A model generated the notes under the pieces. The model was not told where the DNA came from. It was given only the letters and a program-made list of their open reading frames with translations, and ran no database searches. 64,000 nucleotides of DNA from Microbacterium sp. VKM Ac-2923 (GTDB lineage Bacteria; Actinomycetota; Actinomycetes; Actinomycetales; Microbacteriaceae), in NCBI RefSeq assembly GCF_022815605.1, contig NZ_JALGRP010000004.1, forward strand, positions 298,451-362,450. Reading direction: 5' to 3'. Below are positions 25,541 to 34,396 of this stretch, one piece after another. The stretch's first letter is position 1. Each line of letters opens with the position of its first letter. The position numbers were made by a program, and so were the translations under genes.

Positions 25541-26062
25541 CACGAGAGCCATACTCAATATTCTGCGCGTCTGACAGTGCTCCTGTATGGGAAGCGAAAG
25601 CGATCGTCGACGAAATCGCAGGGCGATTCCGCACCCCCGCGAGAAGGGGGCGCAGATTCGTGACTGATGAGCCATCCCGCCGCCTCGCTCTAGGTGGGCG
25701 AAGGATCATCGGGGGGCGATTCCGCATCGCCATCGTCCTTCCCCCGGACCAGGAACGCCAGGATCGGGTCGACGAGCGCGGCGAGAGCCTCTCAGACGGC
25801 GCTCATCGGTTCAGGCGCCCTCGCGCCCGCGATCGCCTGAGTCCCTCTGCCACGACCGAATGCTGTCAGCGGCGCATCGCGGCCACCACCCCTTGCGACC
25901 TATCCTGCACCGTGCATTCTCGCCGCTCCGAATGGAGCCAAGCGGACAAGTTTCGCACCACGAACCCCCTCCGCTTGTAAAGCTCTAGACGGCTCACGGC
26001 CCGACCCCGACACTGAATTCTCGATCGGCCACGCGGCCGTCAGTCACTGTCGAAGAGGCATC
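25541..26062. other. Spacer at right edge of island, no gene seen
   Basis: About 520 bp with no supported coding sequence. GTTTCGCACCAC at 25950-25961 equals one arm of the 30-bp palindromes at 17175 and 18715, so it may mark the right edge of the inserted DNA. The end of the spacer includes GAAGAGG before the next gene. Confidence 0.45.
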
Positions 26063-26362
26063 ATGGACGATTCCGACCTGGTCCGCCGCGAAGACCGCCT
26101 TCGCCGCGAACTCGGCGATCTCGAGCAGCGGATCGAATCCTCGATCGCGAACGCTCTCCGCGTGCCCGGGGGTGGCCTCGGGCACGCGGAGTTTCAGGAT
26201 CGCCTGCAAACGCGCGCCAATGAGATCCGCGCAGAACTCGGTCTCGCCACGCAGCTAGTCGGCAACCCACCCGGAAAGCCCCGGCGATGGCATCGGTGGC
26301 TTCTGTGGCTCTCCTTCGGCGCCGCTCTCTTAGCGGGGTTGTCCGTCTTCGTTGCCCGGTGA
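26063..26362 (+). CDS. Small single-pass membrane protein, hypothetical
   Basis: 99 residues. A charged helical N-terminal half (residues 1-65, likely coiled coil: REDRLRRELGDLEQRIESSI) is followed by basic RRWHRW and a single hydrophobic helix (LLWLSFGAALLAGLSVFVA), so it is probably a tail-anchored inner membrane protein facing the cytoplasm. The ATG follows GAAGAGG. I recognise no named family. It converges on the FAD/Fe-S dehydrogenase gene. Confidence 0.6.
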   Translation: MDDSDLVRREDRLRRELGDLEQRIESSIANALRVPGGGLGHAEFQDRLQTRANEIRAELGLATQLVGNPPGKPRRWHRWLLWLSFGAALLAGLSVFVAR

Positions 26363-26397
26363 CCGGCGACGCCTGCGTTCACAGGGGACGCGCCCAT

Positions 26398-29211
26398 TCA
26401 GACGCGCGTCGCCCGCTCCAACAGCTCCAGCACGTGCACGTACGGCTCCCCCGTGGCCTTCGTCATCCCCAGCTCGCACGTGCGGTTGCACGACGCGTGC
26501 GCGTCGGCGCCCCACCCGGCGACCTCGGCCGCTTCGGGGGCTGTCGCGGCCTCGGTCAGCTCGGGGTGCAGCATCCCCCGGTCGCCGGCGTAGGCGCAGC
26601 ACCCCCACGCGTCGGGGACGCGCACCTCGGATGCCACGGCTTCGCCGACGGCCCGCAGCGCCGGGTCGATGCCCAGCTGCTTCGACGAACAGGTCGGGTG
26701 AAGGGCCAGCAGGTCCGCCACCGGCGTGGGACTCAGGGCCGGAAGCAGATCGGATGCCGCGAAGGCCACGGCATCCACGACCTCCACACCCTCATCGCGC
26801 AGCGTCGCCGCGAACCCCTCCGTGCAGCTCGACGCGTCGCACACGACCGGAAGCGCGCCGTCGCGCGACGCCGAGCGAACGGCGGCGCGCACGCGCGCGG
26901 TCATCGTCGCGTGGCCCTTCGCGTAGCCCTTCGACGACCACGGGGTTCCGCAGCACAGCGCATCGATGCCGTCGGGCACGATCGCGGACACCCCGACTCG
27001 CTCGAGCAGCCGCACGAACGCCGCGGTCGCACCGATCCCCCCGGAAGGCCCGAACATGCTCCCCACGCACGCCGGCAGGAACACCACCGACGGCTCCGCC
27101 CCCGAGGCCCCGACAACCGACCCCAGCGACCGCCGCGACGCCCCTCCCGCGGGAAGCTCCGCCGAGTAGCGCGGCACCGTATCCGTGCCGAGCACCGCGC
27201 GCGCGGCATCCGTCACCGTCCGCACGACGGGCATCGGAACCGCCGAAGCCACGGACAGCGCCGCCGACCCCGCCCGCGTCACCGCACCCCACCCGGTCGC
27301 CGCGGCTGACCATCCCGCGGCCAGCACCGGGTTGGCATCCTCTCGACGGAAGCGCTTCATCAACGTTCCGGTGTTGATGAGCACGGGGCACGCCGTCTGG
27401 CACATGCCGTCGACCGCGCAGGTCTGCACGCCGTCGTAGTCGTAGTCCTTCTCCAGCTCGGCGACGAGTGCCCCGTCGCCGCGCTCACGGGCCGCGGTCG
27501 AGGCGCGCCGCACGACGATCCGCTGGCGCGGTGTGAGGGTGAGCGATCGGCTCGGGCACACGGGCTCGCAGTACCCGCACTCCACGCACCGATCGGCCTC
27601 GGGCTCGATCGACACCGGCGCCTTCAGGTGGCGCATGTGCGCCCCGGGGTCGTCGTCGATGATCACCCCCGGATTCAGGATGCCGCTCGGGTCGAGCAGA
27701 CGCTTGAGCTCCACCATCACCTCGTACAGCTCGTCGCCGTACTGCCGACGCACGTACGGGGCCATCGCGCGGCCCGTGCCGTGCTCGGCCTTGAGGTTTC
27801 CCCCCGCCGCCAGCACCAGGTCGACCATCGCGTCGGTGAAGCCCTCGAAGCGCCCAAGGGCCTTCGCCCCCTCGAACCGATCGGTGAGCATGAAGTGGAT
27901 GTTGCCGTCCTTCGCGTGGCCGAAGATCACGCTGTCGGCGTAGCCGAACCGTGCGAAGAGCTCCTGCAGTCCGCCGCACGTGTCGGCGAGGCGGTCGACC
28001 GGCACGACCACGTCCTCGAGCAGGGCGGTCGTGCCGCTGGGACGCGCGCCGGCGACCGAGGCGTAGAGGCCCTTGCGGAAGGTCCAGGCGGCGGTGCGCT
28101 GAACGGGGTCGCTCGAAAAGACGGCGGGGGTGCGAAGCTCCTCACCCCTCAGCACGCGCGAGCCGCTGTCGGCCAGCGAACGCAGCGTGTCGAGATCGTC
28201 CGCGTGGTACTCCACGAGTAACGCCGCCTGCGTCGTCGCCTCGAAGCCGTGGATGGCGGCGGGGGTGCCGGCCAGACGCTGGCCGACACGGAGGGAGGTG
28301 GCATCCATCAGCTCGAGAGTCGCCGCCCCGGTCGCGACCAGCGCGGGAAGGGAGCGCGTCGCGGCGTCCAACGTGGGGAACACCGCGAGCGTGGTCGCGA
28401 TGGCCGGGCGGATCGGCACCGTGCGGAAGGTCGCCTCGGCGACGAACGCGAGGGTGCCCTCCGACCCGACGACGAGGTGGGCGAGCAGCGCCGCCGGAGT
28501 GTCGAAGTCGCGGAACGCGTTGAGGGCGTATCCCATGGTGTTCTTCATCGCGAACTGCCGCTCGATGAGCGCGACGCTGGCGGCATCGCCGACCACGCGT
28601 TTCCGCAGGCGCATCAGCCCGTCGACGAGATCAGGCTCGCTCGCCCGAAGCACCGCGTCGGCGTCGGGCGCTGCCGTGTCGACGACGGTTCCCGATGCCA
28701 AGACCAGCACGAGCCCCTCGAGGGTGCGATACGAGTTCTCGACCGTCCCGCACGCCATCCCGCTGGAGTTGTTCGCAACGACCCCGCCGATCGTGCAGGC
28801 GGCCTCGCTCGCTGGATCGGGTCCGAGGCGGTGCCCGTGCCGCAGCAGTCGTGCGTTGACCTGGCGCACCGTCGCCCCGGGTTGGGAGCGCACACGTCGG
28901 CCGCCGTCGAGCACGTCGATGCGGCCGAACCCCTGCCGCACGTCGACCAGCAGCCCCGCCCCTGACGACTGCCCCGACAGGCTCGTCCCACCCGAGCGGA
29001 AGGTCACCGGGGTACCGGATGCCGTGGCCCCGCGCAGGATCGCGCCCACCTCGGCCGCGTCGGCGGCGACCACCACGGCATCCGGGGTGAGCAGGTAGTG
29101 CGAGGCGTCGTTGGCGTAGGCGACGCGGTCGATCGCGCGAGTGCGGATGCGCGCGGCATCGGCCACGGCCGCGGCGATCTCGGGGGCGATCTCGGGTGCT
29201 GCCAGGGTCAT
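26398..29211 (-). CDS. FAD-linked oxidase fused to Fe-S (LldE/GlpC-like) domain, D-lactate dehydrogenase type
   Basis: Large respiratory-type 2-hydroxyacid dehydrogenase of 937 residues. Residues 1 to about 540 form a FAD_binding_4/FAD-oxidase C region (TFRSGGTSLSGQSSG, then GGVVANNSSGM, EHGTGRAMAPYV). Next comes a ferredoxin-like stretch with CVECGYCEPVC and a second cluster CAVDGMCQTACP. The C-terminus carries two CCG-type motifs (LCCGTPWSSKG, GCCAYAGDRG). The layout matches D-lactate or D-2-hydroxyglutarate dehydrogenases (YdiJ/Dld-like). It lies 67 nt downstream of the PfkB gene on the same strand and could oxidise a 2-hydroxyacid made during sugar breakdown; that is inferred. Confidence 0.87.
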   Translation of the reverse strand: MTLAAPEIAPEIAAAVADAARIRTRAIDRVAYANDASHYLLTPDAVVVAADAAEVGAILRGATASGTPVTFRSGGTSLSGQSSGAGLLVDVRQGFGRIDVLDGGRRVRSQPGATVRQVNARLLRHGHRLGPDPASEAACTIGGVVANNSSGMACGTVENSYRTLEGLVLVLASGTVVDTAAPDADAVLRASEPDLVDGLMRLRKRVVGDAASVALIERQFAMKNTMGYALNAFRDFDTPAALLAHLVVGSEGTLAFVAEATFRTVPIRPAIATTLAVFPTLDAATRSLPALVATGAATLELMDATSLRVGQRLAGTPAAIHGFEATTQAALLVEYHADDLDTLRSLADSGSRVLRGEELRTPAVFSSDPVQRTAAWTFRKGLYASVAGARPSGTTALLEDVVVPVDRLADTCGGLQELFARFGYADSVIFGHAKDGNIHFMLTDRFEGAKALGRFEGFTDAMVDLVLAAGGNLKAEHGTGRAMAPYVRRQYGDELYEVMVELKRLLDPSGILNPGVIIDDDPGAHMRHLKAPVSIEPEADRCVECGYCEPVCPSRSLTLTPRQRIVVRRASTAARERGDGALVAELEKDYDYDGVQTCAVDGMCQTACPVLINTGTLMKRFRREDANPVLAAGWSAAATGWGAVTRAGSAALSVASAVPMPVVRTVTDAARAVLGTDTVPRYSAELPAGGASRRSLGSVVGASGAEPSVVFLPACVGSMFGPSGGIGATAAFVRLLERVGVSAIVPDGIDALCCGTPWSSKGYAKGHATMTARVRAAVRSASRDGALPVVCDASSCTEGFAATLRDEGVEVVDAVAFAASDLLPALSPTPVADLLALHPTCSSKQLGIDPALRAVGEAVASEVRVPDAWGCCAYAGDRGMLHPELTEAATAPEAAEVAGWGADAHASCNRTCELGMTKATGEPYVHVLELLERATRV

Positions 29212-29278
29212 GCGTCGTCCTTCGCGGTGGGCGGTCGGCGGGGGCGCGGACCGGCGTCACGCCCGCCCGCGATGCCGC

Positions 29279-30268
29279 TCACGCCTCCCCCTCCTCGGTC
29301 AGCACGCGCGAGAGGTCGGGAGAGGTCTCGACCACGGCCCGGATGCCGACCGGCGGCCCTGCGACGATGGTCGACGCGTGCGCGACGGCGTGCGCCCCCC
29401 ATTCGGCGGCCGAGGCGGCGGCCACGGCCAGCGGGTCGGCGTCCGCGGCGGGTTCGCGCGCGAGGCCGAGGAGGAACCCCGCGAGGGCGGCGTCCCCCGC
29501 CCCGGCGGTGTTGGCGACGGAGGGGGCGTTGGCCCGCGCGAAGACGGCGCGGTCGGCGGTGACGGCGACGAGGCCGTCGGCACCGAGGCTGGCCAGCACG
29601 GTCGTCACTCCGCGCGCCACGATCTCCCGTGCGGCGGCGACCACATCGCCGAGGGTGTGGAGCGGACGCCAGACCGCCGCCGACAGCTCCTCGGCGTTGG
29701 GGGTCAGCAGGTCGATGCCGACGGGGTCGGCGAGCAGCGCGTCGAGGGCCGACCCGCTGGTGTCCACCGCGATGCGCGCCCCATGCTGCCGCGCCACCGC
29801 GCGGACGGCGGCGAGGTCGACAAGGGCTCCGGTCCCGGCGAGTTCCGGCAGACTGCCCGAGATCACGAGCCACGGCTCGGTGCGGTCGGCGAGCTCCTCG
29901 CTCAGCGCCGAGATCGTGGCATCCCAGGCCTCCAGCGACAGCGGCGGGGTGGGCGCGTTCACCTTCGTGGTCGCACCGTCGGCGTCGATGATCGACGTGT
30001 TCACGCGGGTCGCGCCCGGCACCTCGACGATGCGCAGCAGCGGAGCGGTCAGCCCCGCGCGAGCGAAACGCACGTCGTCGGCACCGAGCACGACCACCGC
30101 CGCGGTGTCGGCACCGCCCGCCGCGAGGGCGGCCGACACGTTGACGCCCTTGCCGCTCACCTCGCGCGTGTAGCTCTCGGCGCGGGTGAACGACCCACGA
30201 CGCAGCGTCCCGATGCGGTAGGTGGCGTCGATCGCCCCGGCGGCGGTCAGGGTGACGATGCCGGTCAT
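29279..30268 (-). CDS. PfkB-family sugar-phosphate kinase (1-phosphofructokinase/tagatose-6-P kinase type)
   Basis: 329 residues. It has the N-terminal PfkB signature GKGVNVSAALAAGG at 39-52, a middle VISGSLPELAG strand-turn and the C-terminal ATP-site motif NTAGAGDA with the catalytic Asp near residue 259. FruK/LacC-type enzymes add a second phosphate to a ketose phosphate, the substrate for a bisphosphate aldolase. The ATG at 30266-30268 overlaps the stop of the class II aldolase gene, so the two are coupled: FGGY kinase, PfkB kinase and aldolase would form a phosphorylation-cleavage route. Confidence 0.9.
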   Translation of the reverse strand: MTGIVTLTAAGAIDATYRIGTLRRGSFTRAESYTREVSGKGVNVSAALAAGGADTAAVVVLGADDVRFARAGLTAPLLRIVEVPGATRVNTSIIDADGATTKVNAPTPPLSLEAWDATISALSEELADRTEPWLVISGSLPELAGTGALVDLAAVRAVARQHGARIAVDTSGSALDALLADPVGIDLLTPNAEELSAAVWRPLHTLGDVVAAAREIVARGVTTVLASLGADGLVAVTADRAVFARANAPSVANTAGAGDAALAGFLLGLAREPAADADPLAVAAASAAEWGAHAVAHASTIVAGPPVGIRAVVETSPDLSRVLTEEGEA

Positions 30269-31137
30269 GCGCCGTCGCCCGCCGCGACGGTTCCGGATGC
30301 GGCGTGACCGGTCGCGGCGCGGCCCGAAATCACGTCGAGCAACCGGCACACCTCCGCGGCCACCGCCGCGCGCCCCGGGGCAAGCCACCGGCGGGGGTCG
30401 ATGGCATCCGGATCCCGAGCGAGCTCTTCGCGCACCGCCGCGGTCAGCACGGTATTCAGGTGCGTGCCGATGTTGATCTTGCGCATGCCCGCGCGCACGG
30501 CCCCGTCGATGCCCGCGTCGGCGACTCCGCTCGACCCGTGCAACACGAGCGGCACGGGCACGGCCGCGGCGAGCTCGGCGATGAGATGCTCGTCGAGCCG
30601 GGCGCTGCGCTCGCGCATGGCGTGCTCACTGCCAACGGCGACGGCCAGGGCGTCGACGCCCGTGGCGCGCACGAAGCGCACCGCCTCCTCGACGTCGGTG
30701 CGCACGCCGGGTGCGTGGGCGCCCTTGCCGCCGATCTCGCCGAGCTCGGCCTCGATCCAGGCTCCGGCGGCGTGCACACGGGCGGCGACCGCGGCGGTGC
30801 GCTCGAGATTCTCGGCGTCGGCGAGATGCGCGGCGTCGAACATGACCGAGCGGATGCCGACGGCCAGCGCCTCGTCGACGAGTGATTCCTCGGTCGCGTG
30901 GTCGAGGTGCACGGCGACGGGCACGCGCGCGGACTCGGCGAGCCGCAGGGCCGCAGAGGCTGCCGGGGCGAGACTCCCGTGGAACGCGATGGCATTCTGC
31001 GACAGCTGCAGGATGACGCAGGTGTCCGCGGCCTCGGCCCCGGCGACGACCGCCTCGGCCACCTCGAGGGTGATGAAGTTGAAGGCCCCGACCGCGCGGT
31101 GCGCGGCGAGCAGTTCGGGCATGTCGGCCAGGGGCAC
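30265..31137 (-). CDS. Class II (zinc) ketose-bisphosphate aldolase, GatY/KbaY/FbaA type
   Basis: 290 residues. It has the N-terminal AFNFITLEVAEAVV segment typical of the family, the zinc site HLDHATE at 77-83, a GEIGGKG loop, a second metal histidine in GSEHA and a phosphate-binding LHGSSGV with KINIGT downstream. It cleaves a ketose 1,6-bisphosphate to dihydroxyacetone phosphate and an aldehyde. The GTG at 31135-31137 was chosen because the next 20 residues already match the family and a GAGAAAGA site precedes it. The C-terminus has a short Ala-rich tail. It is coupled to the PfkB kinase by overlap. Confidence 0.88.
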   Translation of the reverse strand: MPLADMPELLAAHRAVGAFNFITLEVAEAVVAGAEAADTCVILQLSQNAIAFHGSLAPAASAALRLAESARVPVAVHLDHATEESLVDEALAVGIRSVMFDAAHLADAENLERTAAVAARVHAAGAWIEAELGEIGGKGAHAPGVRTDVEEAVRFVRATGVDALAVAVGSEHAMRERSARLDEHLIAELAAAVPVPLVLHGSSGVADAGIDGAVRAGMRKINIGTHLNTVLTAAVREELARDPDAIDPRRWLAPGRAAVAAEVCRLLDVISGRAATGHAASGTVAAGDGA

Positions 31138-31455
31138 GGCGGTGTCTTTCTCGTCGGGGTGGGTGTTCCTTCGCGTGAGTTGCCGGACTGTGGCGCTTCC
31201 GAGGTGCCGGAAGCGACAAACCGTGACACCCCACGCGGGGAGGGGGGGATGCCGCGACCCCGGCGTCGCGCGCGAGGTCCGGATCCGTGGGTTCTTCGCG
31301 TGAGTTGCCGAACATTGTCGCTTCGAGGGGGGCCGAGGCGACGAAATCTGGCGACTCACGCGGGAGGGGGGTGAGTGCGTGCCGTGTGAGTCGCCACACT
31401 TTGTCGCTTCGAGGGGGACCGGGGCGACGAAATCTGGCAACTCACGCGGGAGGGG
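31138..31455. repeat. Intergenic repeat family B, three units
   Basis: Three units of about 70 bp (about 31173-31243, 31298-31371 and 31384-31457) each start GTGAGTTGCC or GTGAGTCGCC and pass through TGTCGCTTCGAGGGG. The second and third end in GGCGACTCACGCGGGAGG or GGCAACTCACGCGGGAGG, and the first has decayed. The two ends of each unit are complementary, so each can form a hairpin. No gene is seen. They separate the binding-protein gene from the aldolase gene within the operon. Confidence 0.7.
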
Positions 31456-31496
31456 GGATGCCGGGACCCCACCGTGAGTGCGGGGTCCCGGCATCC
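31456..31496 (-). terminator. Hairpin after binding-protein gene (copy 2)
   Basis: GGATGCCGGGACCCC pairs with GGGGTCCCGGCATCC around a loop of about 11 nt, 5 nt after the stop codon. It is the counterpart of the hairpin at 4564-4604. It probably dampens read-through into the aldolase genes or protects the transporter mRNA. Confidence 0.6.
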
Positions 31497-31501
31497 GGGG
31501 T

Positions 31502-32491
31502 TCAGCAGGACGACTTGTAGACGGCGTCGGCGCCGTCGGTGGCGATGTTGTCCTTGGTGAGGATGGTGAACCCGGTCTGGATCTTCTCCTCGGTGGCTTC
31601 ACCCTTGAGTGCGGCGATGGCCTGCTTGACGCCGTCGGAGCCGATCGTCGCCGGTTCCTGCGCGACGAGGGCTTGCACGGTGCCGGCTTCGAGGGCCTTC
31701 ACCTGGGCGGGGCCGGCGTCGAAGCCGACGATGGTGACGGAGCCCTGCTTGCCGGCCTGCTGCACACCGGTGGCGGAGCCCTCAGCGGCGAACAGGTTGG
31801 CGGCGAAGATGCCGACGATGTCGGGGTCCTTCTGCAAAGCGGCGGTCACGATCTCCGCGGCGGTGGAGGGCTCGTTGTGCGAGTACTGCACCCCCACCGA
31901 CTCGAACTTGGAGTCCTCGGCGACGGCGTCTTCGAAGCCGCTCGCGCGGGCGTCGGTGGTGGACACGCCGGGGTCGGTGGACACGACGAGCACCTTGCCG
32001 CCGTCCGGGTTGGCTTCCTGGATGGCTTCGAAGGCTGCAGCCCCGCCGCCTTCGTTGTCGGAGGAGATCTGCGACACCGCGCCGGAGGGGTCTTCCAGGG
32101 TGGTGTCGACGAGGACGACCTTGATCCCCGCAGCCTCCGCCGCCGCGATCGGCGCCTGCATGGCCGAGACGTCGGTGGGGGCGATGAGCAACGCGTCCGG
32201 CTGGGAGGCGACGATGGCGTCCACGATGGGCTTTTGCAGGGTGGGGTCGAACTTCTCGGGGCCCTGGGTGGTGACGGTGGCGCCTTCTTTTTCTGCTTCG
32301 GCTTCGATGCCGCACTGCATGGAGATATAGAACTCATCCCCGGCGACACCCTGCACGAACGCGATCTTGTACCCGTCCTCGGCGCCACCCGAGGCACCGC
32401 CCGACGACGAGCCGCCGGAGCACCCGGCGAGGACGAGGGTGGCTGCGGCGCCCAGGGTGGCGAACGCGAGAACCTTGCTGTTCCACTGCAT
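31502..32491 (-). CDS. Sugar ABC transporter substrate-binding lipoprotein, copy 2
   Basis: 329 residues, same length and layout as the protein at 3569-4558: signal peptide with lipobox LAGC, Gly/Ser linker, PBP1-type domain. The mature parts differ at only a few positions (N/D in NPNGGK against NPDGGK, K/E in AVAKDSK against AVAEDSK). The first 30 residues are clearly different, and long stretches are also identical at DNA level. Ligand specificity must therefore be essentially the same. It follows the permease gene with a 44-nt gap. Confidence 0.92.
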   Translation of the reverse strand: MQWNSKVLAFATLGAAATLVLAGCSGGSSSGGASGGAEDGYKIAFVQGVAGDEFYISMQCGIEAEAEKEGATVTTQGPEKFDPTLQKPIVDAIVASQPDALLIAPTDVSAMQAPIAAAEAAGIKVVLVDTTLEDPSGAVSQISSDNEGGGAAAFEAIQEANPDGGKVLVVSTDPGVSTTDARASGFEDAVAEDSKFESVGVQYSHNEPSTAAEIVTAALQKDPDIVGIFAANLFAAEGSATGVQQAGKQGSVTIVGFDAGPAQVKALEAGTVQALVAQEPATIGSDGVKQAIAALKGEATEEKIQTGFTILTKDNIATDGADAVYKSSC

Positions 32492-32535
32492 TGTGATGAC
32501 CGTTCTCTCTTGGTGTGATGTCGGATGCCGTGGCG

Positions 32536-33618
32536 TCAGCCGCGGCGTCCTCCGCTGACGAACTTCCGCCAGAGGCTTTGGGTGTTGCCGCGCGTGGCGG
32601 CGGTGCGGCGCACCTGGTCGACGTACACCGCGGTGATCAGCACCGCGCCGACCGCGACCTGCTGCCAGAACGGCTGCACACCGGTGATGACGAACCCGTT
32701 CTGCAGCACCGCCGGAATGAACAGGCCGACCACGGTGCCGAAGATCGTGCCGACGCCACCGAAGAGGGACGTTCCGCCGATGACCACGGCCGCGATGACG
32801 TTGAGGTTGGTCTGCGACTGACCGGCGATCGCCGTGGTCGAGAACTGCGACAGGGCCAGGATGCCGGCGAGCCCGGCGAGCGATCCCGACAGCGTGTAAA
32901 CCGCGATGAGATGGCGGTCGACCTTCACGCCCACGCGACGAGCGGCCAGCTCGCTGGAGCCGACGGCGTAGGTGTATAGGCCGAACTTGGTGAAGTGCAG
33001 CACGATCGCCCCGATCACCACGACCACGAGCGCGATGACGCTGATGATCGGCAGCGAGCCGAACACGTTGCCGTACCCGATCGAGACCGTGAGCACCGTC
33101 GGGACGTCACGGATATCGACGCCCCCGGTGATGATCTGGGCGAGCCCCAGCGCCATGCCGAGCGAGCCCAGCGTCACGATGAGCGGAGGGATCTTCGCCT
33201 TGGCGATGAGGAAGCCGTTCAAGAGCCCCCAGCACACGCCACTGAAGATCGAGACCAGGATGCCGACGGTGGCGACGCCCCAGCCCTCGCCGCCCAGAGC
33301 CCGCATCACGGTCGCCGAGACGACGCCCGAGAACACCAGCACCGACCCGACCGAGAGGTCGATGCCCGAGGTGATGATGATGTACGTCATCCCGACGCCG
33401 AGCACCGCCAGGATCGAGGCGTTCTGGATGATGAGGCGGAAGTTCGACCACTGGGCGAAGGAGTCCGGCGCCAGTGCGCTGAAGATCAGCACGATGACGA
33501 TGAGGATGATGAGGATCTGGAAGGCCTGCGCCTTGAGCAGCCCGACGAAGAAGTTCGGCTTCGAATCGTCGAACGTCCCGATCGCGACCGTCTCCGTCGG
33601 CGGTGTCGTGGTGCTCAT
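32536..33618 (-). CDS. Sugar ABC transporter permease, copy 2
   Basis: 360 residues, RbsC/FrcC-type membrane subunit with the GIDLSVGSVLVFSGV motif and about eight to ten hydrophobic segments. The first 17 residues (MSTTTPPTETVAIGTFDD) are identical to copy 1, after which the linker and many membrane positions differ. The last quarter, from the Gly-rich SLFGGVGT stretch, is nearly identical again. The ATG overlaps the ATPase stop. Confidence 0.92.
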   Translation of the reverse strand: MSTTTPPTETVAIGTFDDSKPNFFVGLLKAQAFQILIILIVIVLIFSALAPDSFAQWSNFRLIIQNASILAVLGVGMTYIIITSGIDLSVGSVLVFSGVVSATVMRALGGEGWGVATVGILVSIFSGVCWGLLNGFLIAKAKIPPLIVTLGSLGMALGLAQIITGGVDIRDVPTVLTVSIGYGNVFGSLPIISVIALVVVVIGAIVLHFTKFGLYTYAVGSSELAARRVGVKVDRHLIAVYTLSGSLAGLAGILALSQFSTTAIAGQSQTNLNVIAAVVIGGTSLFGGVGTIFGTVVGLFIPAVLQNGFVITGVQPFWQQVAVGAVLITAVYVDQVRRTAATRGNTQSLWRKFVSGGRRG

Positions 33619-34394
33619 TTCTGGTCGTCCTTCGTGACGGCGCCGGTCATGAGCCCGACGAGTTCTTCCATGGAGGTCTCTTTGGCGTTGATGTTGGCGA
33701 CGCGGGTTCCCAGGCGCAGCACCTGGATGCGGTCGCAGACCTCCATCACGTGCGGCATCGAGTGGGAGATCAGCACCACGGCGATGCCCTTGTCCCGCAC
33801 TCGACGGATCGTCTCCAACACGTTCTTGGTCTGACGCACCCCCAGGGCCGCGGTGGGTTCGTCGAGGAAGACGAGGCGGCCCGCCCAGTGCACGGCACGG
33901 GCGATCGCGATCGCCTGCCGCTGCCCACCCGACATCTCCCCCACCGGTGAGGTCAGGGAGCGGACGGTCGCGCCGAGTTCGTCGAACGCGGCGCGGGAGG
34001 CGACGGCCATGTCCTTCGTCTTCATGAAGCCGAGGGCCCCGGCAAGGCCCGGGCGGCGGATCTCCCGACCCAGGTACATGTTCTGCACCGGGTCCAGATG
34101 CGGGGCGAGGGCGAGGTCCTGGTACACCGTCTCGATACCGAGGGCGGAGGCGACCTGCGGGTTGGACATCTCGATCGGGTTGCCGTCGAAGCGGATCTCC
34201 CCCTCATCGATGGCAAGGTTTCCCGACAGGGCCTTCACCAGGGTCGACTTCCCGGCCCCGTTGTCACCGATCAACGCGGTGACCTCCCCCGGGTAGACCT
34301 CGAAATCGACGTTGTTGAGGGCGCGGACATGACCGAACTGGCGCGACAGACCCCGCGCCTGCAGCACCGGGACGGCAGTGGTGACTGACGACAT
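33615..34394 (-). CDS. Sugar ABC transporter ATP-binding protein, copy 2
   Basis: 259 residues with Walker A GDNGAGKST, MSGGQRQ signature, Walker B FLDEPT and SHSM switch; one nucleotide-binding domain. Apart from the first ten residues it differs from copy 1 by only about four substitutions. The ATG at 34392-34394 lies just after the FGGY kinase stop at 34397, behind an AAAGGAG-type site inside the kinase end. Confidence 0.93.
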   Translation of the reverse strand: MSSVTTAVPVLQARGLSRQFGHVRALNNVDFEVYPGEVTALIGDNGAGKSTLVKALSGNLAIDEGEIRFDGNPIEMSNPQVASALGIETVYQDLALAPHLDPVQNMYLGREIRRPGLAGALGFMKTKDMAVASRAAFDELGATVRSLTSPVGEMSGGQRQAIAIARAVHWAGRLVFLDEPTAALGVRQTKNVLETIRRVRDKGIAVVLISHSMPHVMEVCDRIQVLRLGTRVANINAKETSMEELVGLMTGAVTKDDQK

Positions 34395-34396
34395 CG

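Noticed and set aside
25353..25733. 126-codon minus-strand frame across the IS110 left end
   Set aside because: It spans the structured non-coding end and the flank, has no ribosome site, and its sequence resembles no family.
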